Source: CAZISM01 sp964541895 (GTDB lineage Bacteria; Zhuqueibacterota; Zhuqueibacteria; Residuimicrobiales; Residuimicrobiaceae). From it: a stretch of 64,000 nt of DNA. Location of the stretch: NCBI GenBank assembly GCA_964541895.1, contig CAZISM010000014.1, positions 5,015-69,014 on the forward strand, given 5' to 3'. Below, one piece after another: positions 25,858 to 35,347 of the stretch; the stretch's first letter is position 1; each line of letters opens with the position of its first letter. The translations under genes and the position numbers were made by a program. Under the pieces are notes generated by a model. That model was not told the origin of the DNA, ran no database searches, and worked only from the letters and a program-made list of their open reading frames with translations.

Positions 25858-27513
25858 ATGCAACGCGATTTACAAACAATAGCCAACTCTACGTTCGACG
25901 TTTTAATCATCGGCGGCGGCATTTATGGCGCTGCCGCGGCACACGAAGCGGCAACGCGCGGCCTCTCGGTGGCGCTGATCGATAAAAGCGATTTTGGCGG
26001 CGCCACCTCTTCCAACAGCCTCAAGATCATTCACGGCGGCTTGCGCTACCTGCAGCACGCTGATTTCAAACGCATGCGGGAATCCATTCGCGAACGGCGC
26101 ATCGTCATGCGCATCGCGCCGCATCTGGTGGCACCGTTCCCCTGCCTCATGCCGACCTATGGCCACGCCATGAAAGGGCCGGAGGTGATGTGGGTGGCGA
26201 TGCTGATGAACGACGTCATCAGCATGGACCGGAACCGGGGCCTGGAATCCTCGCGGTCGCTGCAGCGCGGCCGTGTCGTTTCCAAAGCGGAGGTCAAGCG
26301 CCTCATCCCGGGCGTGGAAGAAAAGAATATGACCGCCGGCGCGTTGTGGTACGATGCCCAGGTGTACAATTCAGAACGGCTCTTGCTGGCGTATCTGCAC
26401 TCGGCCTCCTCCCATGGCGCGGTGCTGGCCAATTATGTAAAAGCTGAGGCCTTTCTGCGCGAAGGCAACCGGATCGTCGGTGTCAGGGCGACGGACCGGA
26501 TGAACGGTTCGACGCTGGAGATCAGAGCCCGGATGACCATCAATAACAGCGGTGGCTGGACCGACGACGTGCTCGCCGGCCTCAACGGTCATGCGGCCCG
26601 GCCTTTTATCCAGTTATCCACCGCCATGAATCTGGTTGTTCAGCGCCGGTTGACGGACATCGGTGCGGGCATATCCGCCAAGTTCGAATTCAAGGACCGC
26701 GATGCGGTGATCAGCAAAGGATCGCGGCTGTTTTTTGTGGCACCCTGGCGCCAGGTCTCCATGATCGGCACGCTGCACGAACCCTACAGCGGCCGCCCGG
26801 ATGCCTTTACACCCCGCGAGGCCAGCATCGAAAAAATGCTCAACCAGGTGAACGAGGCCATGCCCGGCGCCAGGATAGGCCGGGAGGAGGTCACCCTGGT
26901 GCATCGCGGCTTTTTGCCCATGACCGGCGTCGATGCCTCTTCAGAGGTGAGCCTGCAGAAACACTATCACATCGTCGATCACCGGCAGGGGGCACAGGTC
27001 GATGGCCTGCTGAGCGTGCTCAGCGTTAAATACACCACCGCCCGCGATGTGGCGGTGCGCACCATTGATGCGGTTTTCGGCCACTGGAACAAGAGCCCGG
27101 TGCCGTCGGTCAGCCATCGCACGGCGCTGCCGGGCGGCGACATGGCCGATGTAGCCGCCTATACGCGGCAGGCGGAGGTGGCAAAGCCCGACCGGCTCGC
27201 CACCGCCACCCTGCATCATCTGCTTAAAAACTATGGCACAATGTACAAGGCTGTGTTGCAGGCTGATGCTGACGGCCTCGATCCGCTGAGCGCGAACACG
27301 GAGGTGATAGCCGCCGAAGTCCGCCACGGCATCCGCCACGAGATGGCGCTGACGTTGAGCGATGTGGTGATGCGACGCACGCAGTTGGGTACAGCCGGTT
27401 ACCCCGGCGACGAAGCGCTGAACCGGTGCGCCGAGGTGGCGGCCGAGGAACTGGGCTGGTCCGCTGAGCGCAGGAACGAAGAGATTAAAGCCGTCCAATC
27501 GATATTTGTCTAG
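25858..27513 (+). CDS. glpD: FAD-dependent glycerol-3-phosphate dehydrogenase family protein
   Basis: The 551-residue protein has an N-terminal FAD motif VLIIGGGIYGAAAAHEAATRG, then SSNSLKIIHGGLRYLQ, characteristic of GlpD/GlpA. LFFVAPWRQVSMIGT follows, then a C-terminal helical domain (EVRHGIRHEMALTLSDVVMRRT). The family oxidises sn-glycerol-3-phosphate to DHAP at the membrane. Its place between asnB and a methyltransferase in a polysaccharide locus is unexpected. It could serve turnover of glycerol-phosphate decoration, or act on another substrate. Confidence 0.85.
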   Translation: MQRDLQTIANSTFDVLIIGGGIYGAAAAHEAATRGLSVALIDKSDFGGATSSNSLKIIHGGLRYLQHADFKRMRESIRERRIVMRIAPHLVAPFPCLMPTYGHAMKGPEVMWVAMLMNDVISMDRNRGLESSRSLQRGRVVSKAEVKRLIPGVEEKNMTAGALWYDAQVYNSERLLLAYLHSASSHGAVLANYVKAEAFLREGNRIVGVRATDRMNGSTLEIRARMTINNSGGWTDDVLAGLNGHAARPFIQLSTAMNLVVQRRLTDIGAGISAKFEFKDRDAVISKGSRLFFVAPWRQVSMIGTLHEPYSGRPDAFTPREASIEKMLNQVNEAMPGARIGREEVTLVHRGFLPMTGVDASSEVSLQKHYHIVDHRQGAQVDGLLSVLSVKYTTARDVAVRTIDAVFGHWNKSPVPSVSHRTALPGGDMADVAAYTRQAEVAKPDRLATATLHHLLKNYGTMYKAVLQADADGLDPLSANTEVIAAEVRHGIRHEMALTLSDVVMRRTQLGTAGYPGDEALNRCAEVAAEELGWSAERRNEEIKAVQSIFV

Positions 27514-27541
27514 AAACGAGTGTGTAATTTCAGGAACTTTT

Positions 27542-28348
27542 ATGGACTCTACCCCCTGGCAGCTGGAAATGTTTAACCGCTCCATAAAAAAGCGGAAAAA
27601 GGTCAATGCGCTGTTGAAATTTGTCGGTCAGGCCGACCGTAAACGCTGTCTGCTCCTCACCTGTGGCGACAACACCGGCGCCATGAATTATTATTTCATC
27701 CGCCACGGCGGTGACTGGTTTCATGCCGACCTGCAGGACGAAAATCTGTCCAGCATGCGGGAATTGACCCAGGGCCGCCTGGTGCTGATGGACGAGCGCG
27801 GTCCGTGCTACCGGACCAAATTCGACCTCATCATCGTTCTGGACGTTCTGGAGCACATTCGCACGGACGTGAACTTTCTCGTGCGCCTGCAGGCCATCCT
27901 TCAGCCCGGCGGCCGCATCATTGTGACCGTGCCCAATGCCGGCGCGCCGCTGCTGGCCAATTACCTGCGCCATCGCATGGGCATGACGCCGGACAAGTAC
28001 GGCCATGTCCGCGGCGGCTACACAGTAGCCGAGCTGAACGAGACGTTACGACAGGCCGGATATCAGGTGGTGCGCGACGGCGGCTATTCCCGCATCGTCA
28101 CCGAGCTGATTGAACTGGCGATCAATTATGTCTATGTGAACGTGATGAACAAGGGCAATCGCGAACACAAAGAGGGCGTGATTGCGCCGACGTCGCAAAA
28201 GGATCTGAAAAAACACGGCTTGTCCTACAAGCTGTTCTCCGTTCTCTCGCCCATTCTCTGGGCTATATCGCAGCTGGATGAACTGATCTTTTGGGGTGGC
28301 CGGTATGCGACCATTTCAGAAGGGCTGTTACAGCAGAACAAGGCATAA
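27542..28348 (+). CDS. Class I SAM-dependent methyltransferase
   Basis: The 268-residue protein has a degenerate nucleotide loop (LLLTCGDNTGAMNYYF), then FDLIIVLDVLEHIRTD and LQPGGRIIVTVPNAG, the motif II/III pattern of Methyltransf_11-type enzymes. The glycine-rich motif I is not the usual GxGxG. The C-terminal 80 residues are partly hydrophobic. The target is probably a sugar or lipid-linked intermediate. AGGAA precedes the ATG at 27542. Confidence 0.75.
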   Translation: MDSTPWQLEMFNRSIKKRKKVNALLKFVGQADRKRCLLLTCGDNTGAMNYYFIRHGGDWFHADLQDENLSSMRELTQGRLVLMDERGPCYRTKFDLIIVLDVLEHIRTDVNFLVRLQAILQPGGRIIVTVPNAGAPLLANYLRHRMGMTPDKYGHVRGGYTVAELNETLRQAGYQVVRDGGYSRIVTELIELAINYVYVNVMNKGNREHKEGVIAPTSQKDLKKHGLSYKLFSVLSPILWAISQLDELIFWGGRYATISEGLLQQNKA

Positions 28349-28352
28349 TGAT

Positions 28353-29321
28353 ATGAAAGCACTGGTTACCGGAGCCAACGGATTTATCGGCAAACATTTG
28401 ACACAGGCCTTGCTCGCCGGCGGTCACTCTGTCGTGGCCTTCGACCTCCATGTCGATCGGCTCAGCGACCTGCCGCCGTCCGATCGCTGCCAGGTGGTGC
28501 AGGGCGACCTGTGCGATCGCGCCTTGCAGAAGGAGCTCGTGCAGGGCGTCGAGGTGGTGTTTCATCTTGCCAGCGCCCACCTGCAGCAGACGCTGGGCGC
28601 CGGCGTCTATGAAGAGGTGAACGTCAACGCCCTGGCGGATTTGCTCTATGCCGGCCGCGAAGCGGGCGTGCGCCGCTTCATACACACCAGCACGGTAGGG
28701 ATATATGGCCATGTCTTGAAACCGCCGGCTGATGAGACCGGCCCGTTCAATCCGCAGTCGATCTATGGCGACACCAAGCTGAAAGGCGAACAGGTCGTTA
28801 ACGAATTTTTCCGCAAAACCCGTTTCCCGGTCACCATCCTGCGACCGGCCTGGGTCTATGGCCCGGGTTGTCCGCGAACCGCCAAGTTGTTCCGTACTAT
28901 AAAGAAGGGACGGTTCATCATGATCGGCCGCGGCGACAACCTTCGTCATCCCATCCATATTTCGGACATGATCGATGCCTTTTTTCTCGCTGCCGAAAAA
29001 GAGCAGGCGGTCGGTGAGACCTTTATCATCGCCGGCGCCAAACCCGCGTCCACGAAAGAACTGGTGGAGACGATTGCCGGCGTGCTGGCGACCAAGCCGG
29101 TGTGGTTTTCGCTGCCGCTACGGCTGGCGGAATGGATGGCGATTCCCCTGGAAGCGATCGGCCGGATGGTGCATGTAGCGATCCCGTTGACGCGACGATC
29201 GCTGGAATTTTTTAATACCAGCAACGCCTTCAATATCGGCAAGGCCCAGCGTCTGCTGGGTTTTGAACCGAAAACGAGCCTGCAGCAAGGCATGCAAATG
29301 ACGCTGGCGGCAGGTCAGTGA
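28353..29321 (+). CDS. NAD-dependent epimerase/dehydratase
   Basis: The 322-residue extended SDR has TGANGFIGKH at the N-terminus, HLASAHLQQTLG, STVGIYG, and YGDTKLKGE with the Tyr-x3-Lys pair. ILRPAWVYGPG and HPIHISDMIDAFFLA follow. It resembles dTDP-sugar/3-beta-HSD-like epimerases rather than the UDP-glucuronate type upstream, so it probably makes a second nucleotide sugar. I chose the ATG at 28353, 4 bases after the methyltransferase stop. Confidence 0.8.
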   Translation: MKALVTGANGFIGKHLTQALLAGGHSVVAFDLHVDRLSDLPPSDRCQVVQGDLCDRALQKELVQGVEVVFHLASAHLQQTLGAGVYEEVNVNALADLLYAGREAGVRRFIHTSTVGIYGHVLKPPADETGPFNPQSIYGDTKLKGEQVVNEFFRKTRFPVTILRPAWVYGPGCPRTAKLFRTIKKGRFIMIGRGDNLRHPIHISDMIDAFFLAAEKEQAVGETFIIAGAKPASTKELVETIAGVLATKPVWFSLPLRLAEWMAIPLEAIGRMVHVAIPLTRRSLEFFNTSNAFNIGKAQRLLGFEPKTSLQQGMQMTLAAGQ

Positions 29322-29346
29322 TGGCGGCGACGGTGCGAGTGGGGCC

Positions 29347-30333
29347 ATGGCTTTGATGACAAAAAAGAGTGTATATCTCCTGGTCAAACTGCTGCTGAGC
29401 AGTGTGCTGATCGGCTATCTTTTATTTCGCATACCGCTGCGGGAGATTCTCGCCAGTTTATCCGCGGTGAATATGGTCTGGATCCTGGTGGCGCTGTTGC
29501 TGGCCGGCCTGGGCAAGGTCATCAGCAGCCTGCGCTGGCGGTTTCTGCTGGCCAGCCAGGATATCCACGTGCCGTTTCAGGTGCTGTTCGCTTCGCTGCT
29601 GGTGGGCTATTTTTTTAACAATTTTCTGCCCTCCACCATCGGCGGCGATGCCATGCGGGCGTTCGACGTCGCCCGCTATTCGCGTCGCGGCGTGGCCTCG
29701 GTGGTGACGGTGATCACCGAACGGGTCATGGGCATTCTGGCTCTGGCCGCGATCGCCATGCTGGCGGCATTGGCCGGCTACAAGCTGATCCAGCCGCTGG
29801 GCTTTATATTTTATATAGTGACCGCTTTTTTTCTTATCAGCCTGGGCGGCTTTTACTTTATCACGCATCGCCGTATCGTTGAGCGGGTGGTGCGATTGCT
29901 GAACGTACTCTTACTGTCCAGGGTGGCAAAAAAGATCGAAGAGGCGTACGCCGCTTTCTGTACGGTGCGAAATCAGCCGGGCGTGCTGCTGAAAACGTTT
30001 TTAATTTCCGTCGTGCTGCAATTGAATGTCTTGATCTATTATTATGTCCTCTCGCTGTCGTTGAATCTGGGTGTGCCGGTGTTTTACTTTTTTTGCATCA
30101 TTCCCGTCGTTCTTGTGGTTCTGCAACTGCCCATCTCCATCAACGGCATTGGTGTTCGTGAGAGCTTGTATGTCTATTTTCTCGGCCTCGTCGCTGTTGC
30201 CGGTCCCCAGGCTATTGCCTTTTCCTGGATCGATTTTGCCATGACCGTCGTAATGGGATTGTTGGGGGGCATTGTGTTCGCGTTCCGCCGTTCCATGGCA
30301 GCCCCGCCGGTACCGACGACGCCTGCCGAGTGA
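29347..30333 (+). CDS. LPG-synthase-type/UPF0104 membrane protein (flippase-like)
   Basis: This 328-residue polytopic protein has about eight membrane helices. FFNNFLPSTIGGDAMRAFDVARYS is the hallmark of the lysylphosphatidylglycerol_TM (PF03706) family. VVTVITERVMGILAL and LQLPISINGIGVRESLYVYFLG also fit. Members next to glycosyltransferases are thought to move or bind lipid-linked intermediates; the direct role is unproven. It sits between an epimerase and a methyltransferase. Confidence 0.8.
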   Translation: MALMTKKSVYLLVKLLLSSVLIGYLLFRIPLREILASLSAVNMVWILVALLLAGLGKVISSLRWRFLLASQDIHVPFQVLFASLLVGYFFNNFLPSTIGGDAMRAFDVARYSRRGVASVVTVITERVMGILALAAIAMLAALAGYKLIQPLGFIFYIVTAFFLISLGGFYFITHRRIVERVVRLLNVLLLSRVAKKIEEAYAAFCTVRNQPGVLLKTFLISVVLQLNVLIYYYVLSLSLNLGVPVFYFFCIIPVVLVVLQLPISINGIGVRESLYVYFLGLVAVAGPQAIAFSWIDFAMTVVMGLLGGIVFAFRRSMAAPPVPTTPAE

Positions 30334-30471
30334 CAGTGTACGATCCATCCTGTTTGAACCAATCATGCCTGCAGGGACGGCTCGCGACCCATGGCACCGG
30401 CTGGTGCGGTGGTGCAGCGGTCGTGAACCACGAACGCAGGTTTTACTTATTTGAAAGGAGAAACACCGTTT

Positions 30472-31266
30472 ATGGCGCCCAACGTTGAAGACAGCAAAAA
30501 ATACTGGAATGTCCACACCCTGGGACTGCAATACCAGACCGACATGTCCATTGAAAAGGGAACTCCGGAATTTTTTGAACACATCGATCCCGTGGCCAGC
30601 CGTTTTTACTGGATCTATCAGATGATGGATCAGGAAGCGCCGGCCCTGAAGGGAAAAAAGCTGCTGGAAATCGGCTGTGGCATGGGACGCGACTCGGCCG
30701 AATGGGCCAGCCGGGGTGTGCTTGTCACCGCTTCGGACCTGACGCCGAACGCCATCGAATACACCAAAAAATACTTTGCCTATCGCGGCCTGACGGCGGA
30801 TTATAAAGTGACCAGCGCGCTGAATCTGGACTTTCCCGACGCATCCTTCGATGCCGTGTATTCGCGCGGCGTGATCCATTGCACCGCAGCGGACATCCGG
30901 CCGGCGATCAATGAAATTTACCGTGTGCTGAAACCGGGCGGCCGGGCGCTGATTTTTCATTTCTATCACCGCTGGTCCTGGTTCAACCTGCTGCACAAAT
31001 ACGGCAAGGAAAACATCGAGTTCGTCGATGCCGATCCGCCCTTTAACAACATCTATTCCAGGGATCAGGTGCGGGCCTTTTTTGATCGCTTTGAAAATGT
31101 GACGGTGGACGTGCAGCACTATTATCCGTTCAAAACCCGCCGCACCGGAACCAAAGCGTGGTTGTTCAATAACGTTTTCGTGCCGGTCTATTGTGCGTTG
31201 CCGGAAGCTCTGGTCAAACCATTCGGATGGAAAATCAATGTACGCGCCAGCAAGCCGGCCCAATAA
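30472..31266 (+). CDS. Class I SAM-dependent methyltransferase
   Basis: The 264-residue protein has a canonical SAM loop LLEIGCGMGRDSAEWASRG, the acidic motif SDLTPNAIEYTKKYF, and FDAVYSRGVIHCT followed by LKPGGRALIFHFYHRWSWF. The start at ATG 30472 has AAAGGAGA upstream. This is a different subfamily from the methyltransferase at 27542, so the polymer may be methylated at two positions. A 138-base gap precedes it, with no clear promoter. Confidence 0.82.
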   Translation: MAPNVEDSKKYWNVHTLGLQYQTDMSIEKGTPEFFEHIDPVASRFYWIYQMMDQEAPALKGKKLLEIGCGMGRDSAEWASRGVLVTASDLTPNAIEYTKKYFAYRGLTADYKVTSALNLDFPDASFDAVYSRGVIHCTAADIRPAINEIYRVLKPGGRALIFHFYHRWSWFNLLHKYGKENIEFVDADPPFNNIYSRDQVRAFFDRFENVTVDVQHYYPFKTRRTGTKAWLFNNVFVPVYCALPEALVKPFGWKINVRASKPAQ

Positions 31267-31389
31267 GCCGGTTTGTAGTTGAGGTGGTCATGAGCTGATA
31301 TCCCATGGCGATGTGATGATGTAAAGCCCGCAGAACGGCCGGACGATAGCCGTCGTCCACGGCGCTTTGGACTGACTCTTGGCAGAGGA

Positions 31390-32160
31390 ATGACCGTGGC
31401 CAAAAAACTGGAAAAAGTCAACCGAGCGATAACGGATGACTCGAGTTCATTTTTGAGAAAATATCAGACGATTGTGCTCGGCAGCAGGAAATGGAGTTAT
31501 CTGCTCAAGTACGAACTGATCATGTTTTTTGTCGCACCCATGCCGGGTGCGTTCGGCCTGGCTTTGCGTCACTGGTTTTTGCCTAAACTGCTCAAACGCT
31601 GCGGCAGGGGGGTGGTGTTCGGCAGAAATGTGGTCATTCGTCATGGTGAAAAAATAGAGATCGGCGATAAAGTTGTCGTAGACGAAGGTTGTGTGCTGGA
31701 TGCCCGAGGCGACGGCAATCGAGGCATAGTTATCGGCAACCGCGTGATAATCGGCCGCCATACCGTCATGGGCTGCAAGGATGGCGATATCGTTATCGGC
31801 AACGATGTAGGAATCGGGACTAATTCCATGATACATGCCGTGGGTGGCAACGTGGTTGAGCTGCAGGATGGTGCTTTGTTGGCGCCGTACGCATATCTTG
31901 TCGGTGGAGGCACCCACCAATTTGAGGATACATCGGTTCCGATCACAGAACAGGATCTGATTTACAAAGGGGGTATTCAGATCGGCCGTCACGTCTGGTT
32001 GGGGGCCAGAGTCACGGTGCTGGATGGCGTCCACATCGGGCAGGAAACCGTCATCGGGGCCGGAGCGGTGGTGACCGCATCCATTGCCGAATATGCCGTT
32101 GCCGTAGGCGTTCCGGCCAAAGTCGTCAAACAGCGCATGCAAAGAGACCATAACGTGTAG
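31390..32160 (+). CDS. Hexapeptide-repeat O-acyltransferase (WbbJ/LbH family)
   Basis: The 256-residue protein has many hexapeptide repeats that build a left-handed beta helix (VVFGRNVVIRHGEKIEIGDK, IVIGNRVIIGRHTVMG, IVIGNDVGIGTN). The typical C-terminus VWLGARVTVLDGVHIGQETVIGAGAVVT and GVPAKVVKQ follow. It probably acetylates a sugar of the polysaccharide. The N-terminal 70 residues are an unusual hydrophobic/basic lead. The 123 bases upstream show nothing clear. Confidence 0.85.
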   Translation: MTVAKKLEKVNRAITDDSSSFLRKYQTIVLGSRKWSYLLKYELIMFFVAPMPGAFGLALRHWFLPKLLKRCGRGVVFGRNVVIRHGEKIEIGDKVVVDEGCVLDARGDGNRGIVIGNRVIIGRHTVMGCKDGDIVIGNDVGIGTNSMIHAVGGNVVELQDGALLAPYAYLVGGGTHQFEDTSVPITEQDLIYKGGIQIGRHVWLGARVTVLDGVHIGQETVIGAGAVVTASIAEYAVAVGVPAKVVKQRMQRDHNV

Positions 32161-32575
32161 TACGGAATCACTCCGCGCGCCATCGCTCGGTGCTGCCAAA
32201 TTACCAAGCTGTGCAGCCCTGTTACACTCCCGTAATTAGTGCCTCTCTGTTATCAGATCTTCACCGGTTGTGTTTTCAGCAAAAAATCCACTCCCCAAAA
32301 AACAGCACGTTGCTTCTTCCTGGATGATGCCGCTTTTTCTCAATAGCCCTTGTGTGGTATAATTATTGCGGGATAAAATCGGCAAGGTGCTGGTTTGCGG
32401 GTTCCATGTCTTTGACGCGATGTAACTTTATACAATACTGATACCCGTACCAGCTTGATTTCTGGGGGAGCCGGCTCAGTGTGGCATAAGGGAAACGGAA
32501 TCGGAATCGAGTGTCCACTTTTAGCAACAGAAACGATAGCATTGGGAAACAAAAACTGAGGTGAGGAGTGCAGGG
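32161..32575. other. 415-base intergenic region before the secreted-protein pair
   Basis: It holds no convincing gene. A sigma-54-like promoter with an overlapping TATAAT lies at 32355-32370. The ribosome binding site GAGGAG (32563-32568) of the next gene is at its end. Loosely spaced AATTAC/GTAATT half-sites occur near 32200-32240. Confidence 0.5.
32355..32370 (+). promoter_or_regulatory. Sigma-54-like promoter overlapping a TATAAT box
   Basis: TGGTATAATTATTGCG keeps GG and GC exactly 10 bases apart and the TTGC of the -12 element; positions 4 and 6 differ from TGGCAC. The same bases contain a perfect sigma-70 -10 box TATAAT (32358-32363), but no good -35 stands 17 bases upstream. The start would be near 32381, a leader of about 195 nt before 32576. 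Confidence 0.45.
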
Positions 32576-35296
32576 ATGCCTAGAGTAAGGATGATCGTGG
32601 GAGTGGTTTTCGTTTTGTTTTTTGTACCCCTGCACCTCTCGGCTCAATCGGGCTGGGAAGTGGATTCGCTCAACACCCAGGAGCCAGAATATAGGTTTTT
32701 GAATCAGATGTATGCCGATTCCATGGCGTTGTACGCGACGTATCCAAAGTGGGTGGTCAGCCAACTCTGGTTGCGTGACCTGGTCAAGCAGTATATCTAT
32801 GAGACGATGAAGTGGCAGGCGGCGGACGGCCATATATTTGACGGCCTCAACCAGTGGCGCATCGATGATGAAGCTGAGTTGTTTTTGAACTGGATGCCCT
32901 ACTATTTTCTCAGCGGGGATGAAAAAGTATACACCGCGGTGCGGAAAGCGCTGTTTGTCTATTTGAGCAGAACAAGAGGCGGCTTCGAACACGGCTATTT
33001 CAAAGATCCGTATTATGACACAGAGCATACGCTCGAGGCGCTGATTTTGTTGGCTAATTTGGCCTACGCTAAGCCAAACGATACGGAGGTGATCGCGGCG
33101 CTGCGCGATCTGGTGGAGCATTGCGCCAATCTGGTTCCGGATTCCACGCCCTGGTTCAATACTCAAACAAAGCATCTGCGCAGCATCCGGCCCGGAACCA
33201 GAGGGATCGATGAGTCCTGTCCGACCGGTGTTGATTGGCCGTTCAATCTTCAATTCGTAAAGATGGCGCTGGCCTATTATCATGCCAGCCAAGATGTTCG
33301 CTACCTCACCTGGGCCGGCGAATATCTGGACGGCTGGATCGCCAGTTTGGAGCGCAACGAACGGGAGAACGGTGTTTATCTGATGCCTTGGGAGGTGGAC
33401 CCGAAAACAGGGGCCCTGGGACCGTGCAGCAAAAAGTGGTGGTACTGTGCGCATGCTCCGGATTGGGGATGGCAGTCGCGGAGTATGGAATCGGTGCGGG
33501 ATATGCGCGGAGCGTTTCTTGACTATTACACCCTCACCGGAAACCGACGATACATGGACGCTATTAAGAAACAAGTGTATTTTGTTTTCGCTCATAGCAG
33601 CACGACCGCTCCCGCCATTTTATACAAAGACGGCGTATGGACCAGCAATGAGAATGGGCGGTCGTACGACGCCGGTCCTGTTTCGGTCGCCGCGAGCCTG
33701 CTGGACGATGAAATCCAGCCCGCGTATGAGACCTATTTGCTGCGATGGTATGAAACGATCGATTCGCCGAGCCTGGAACAGCTTTTCTGGCATTTTCGCC
33801 GTTATGGCAAGTCCGCCTCCATGCAGGGATTTTTGGATCGTGCCATTCGCCGCGTACAGAGCAAAGTCAATGAGATAAAAGCAATGACGACGCTGCCGGA
33901 TCCGGATGACTTTCCGGACCTGGATGGTGTCGAAGGTTTGACCATGAGTTATTTTGGCGCCTTGGCCAGCGATCGCGGCGAAATGCCCTGGACCGACGTA
34001 TTATATTTCAAACAGAGTGGAGCGCTGGGCATTGAGGAGGGGGTGGCGTCGGTGTTGGAAACGAGCGATGATTCTTTGCGGGTGTTGTCGATGTACAACA
34101 CCAACAGCCAGTCAAAAACCGTCAAGCTGCAGGCCGGTTATATACCCAAGATCATCCGTTCGTTGCAGATCAATCTGGATACCCCCGTGGCCGTGAAGGC
34201 CTACGTGGCGACCGTCACGCTTCCACCGGAGCAGGTTGTTCGTGTGACCCTGCGCATCACCGGCCATGATACCCTGCCGCCGCTGCCGCCGAGCAGTGTT
34301 CGAACTCTGGCCGCTTCCACTTCGTCCATTCGTCTTGCCTGGGATACTCCACCGATGGCCGCAGACAACGAAACGGCGGCACTTTATCAGATCGAGCGAA
34401 ACGGCATTCTGGTCACGCGTACGGACAGTCTGACCTTTACGGATACGGGACTGTTGGATGACACGGTCTACCAATATGGTGTGTACAGTATAGATTTCAA
34501 CGGCAATGTCAGCTCGACCGCCGCGAGCGGTCGTTTCAGCACTGCTGCGGATCGCACGGCGCCCAGCCTGCTTTCCGCCACCTTGTCCGATTCGACGACT
34601 CTGGTGTTGCGGTTCAGTGAAATCGTCACACTGGCCACAGCCGGCCTGACGGCGAATTATGCTGTGACACCCGGCGTGCAGGTTCTGCAGGCGGTGCGTT
34701 CCACCGACAGGATGGGCGTTACACTAAAGACATCCGCCCATCAGCCACGCACGCCATATACGGTGGTGGTGACCAACGTGAGTGACAGTTCCAAGGCTCG
34801 AAATCTCATCAGCGGAGCCCGGCTGTCCTATACATATATCCAGACCTTGAAAATTGCCAATCTTTCGCAACCCGTCTACAAGGTCAGGACAGTACAGACG
34901 AATGACAGCGTTTTTGTCGACCGGGCCTATACCATACAGAGTCTGCCGGACGAGCTGTTGAATCGATTGCGAATTGTGACCGCCAACAACGACAAAGGAA
35001 GCACGGCCGTTCCGTTCCTGTCCTTCACCGTAAATCAGCATGTCAACGTTTATGTGGCGTATGACCGGCGTTTGACCGTGTTGCCGACCTGGCTGCAGTC
35101 GTGGACGTCCACTTCGGCGGTGGTCAAGACCAGCGATTCTGAATTTCTGTGTTATCGGAAAAATTTTCAACCAGGCCTGGTTAATCTGGGGGGTAATTTC
35201 GGCACCGGCAGTTGCAGTATGTATATGGTTTTCGTCGAACCGGGCGACGACCGCACCCCGCCGGCCCCGCCGAGCGGGCTGGTGGCGTTGCCATAG
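32576..35296 (+). CDS. Large secreted multidomain protein (alpha/alpha-barrel, Fn3, Ig-like, shared C-terminal module)
   Basis: This 906-residue protein has a signal peptide (ends near HLSAQS). A helical region of about 450 residues follows, with repeats such as EAELFLNWMPYYFLSGDEKVY and EHTLEALILLANLAYAK that look like an alpha/alpha toroid of the six-hairpin glycosidase/lyase kind. Next come a fibronectin type III domain (about 565-650), an SbsA-like Ig domain (about 660-745), and a C-terminal module of about 130 residues that recurs in the next gene. It ends abruptly at TPPAPPSGLVALP. It probably acts on polysaccharide outside the cell; catalytic residues are not identified. Start chosen at ATG 32576 with GAGGAG. 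Confidence 0.7.
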   Translation: MPRVRMIVGVVFVLFFVPLHLSAQSGWEVDSLNTQEPEYRFLNQMYADSMALYATYPKWVVSQLWLRDLVKQYIYETMKWQAADGHIFDGLNQWRIDDEAELFLNWMPYYFLSGDEKVYTAVRKALFVYLSRTRGGFEHGYFKDPYYDTEHTLEALILLANLAYAKPNDTEVIAALRDLVEHCANLVPDSTPWFNTQTKHLRSIRPGTRGIDESCPTGVDWPFNLQFVKMALAYYHASQDVRYLTWAGEYLDGWIASLERNERENGVYLMPWEVDPKTGALGPCSKKWWYCAHAPDWGWQSRSMESVRDMRGAFLDYYTLTGNRRYMDAIKKQVYFVFAHSSTTAPAILYKDGVWTSNENGRSYDAGPVSVAASLLDDEIQPAYETYLLRWYETIDSPSLEQLFWHFRRYGKSASMQGFLDRAIRRVQSKVNEIKAMTTLPDPDDFPDLDGVEGLTMSYFGALASDRGEMPWTDVLYFKQSGALGIEEGVASVLETSDDSLRVLSMYNTNSQSKTVKLQAGYIPKIIRSLQINLDTPVAVKAYVATVTLPPEQVVRVTLRITGHDTLPPLPPSSVRTLAASTSSIRLAWDTPPMAADNETAALYQIERNGILVTRTDSLTFTDTGLLDDTVYQYGVYSIDFNGNVSSTAASGRFSTAADRTAPSLLSATLSDSTTLVLRFSEIVTLATAGLTANYAVTPGVQVLQAVRSTDRMGVTLKTSAHQPRTPYTVVVTNVSDSSKARNLISGARLSYTYIQTLKIANLSQPVYKVRTVQTNDSVFVDRAYTIQSLPDELLNRLRIVTANNDKGSTAVPFLSFTVNQHVNVYVAYDRRLTVLPTWLQSWTSTSAVVKTSDSEFLCYRKNFQPGLVNLGGNFGTGSCSMYMVFVEPGDDRTPPAPPSGLVALP

Positions 35297-35347
35297 TCCA
35301 AAAGATAGTCCTGTCAGGGATCCATGTGTTAATCGAGAGAGAGTTTC

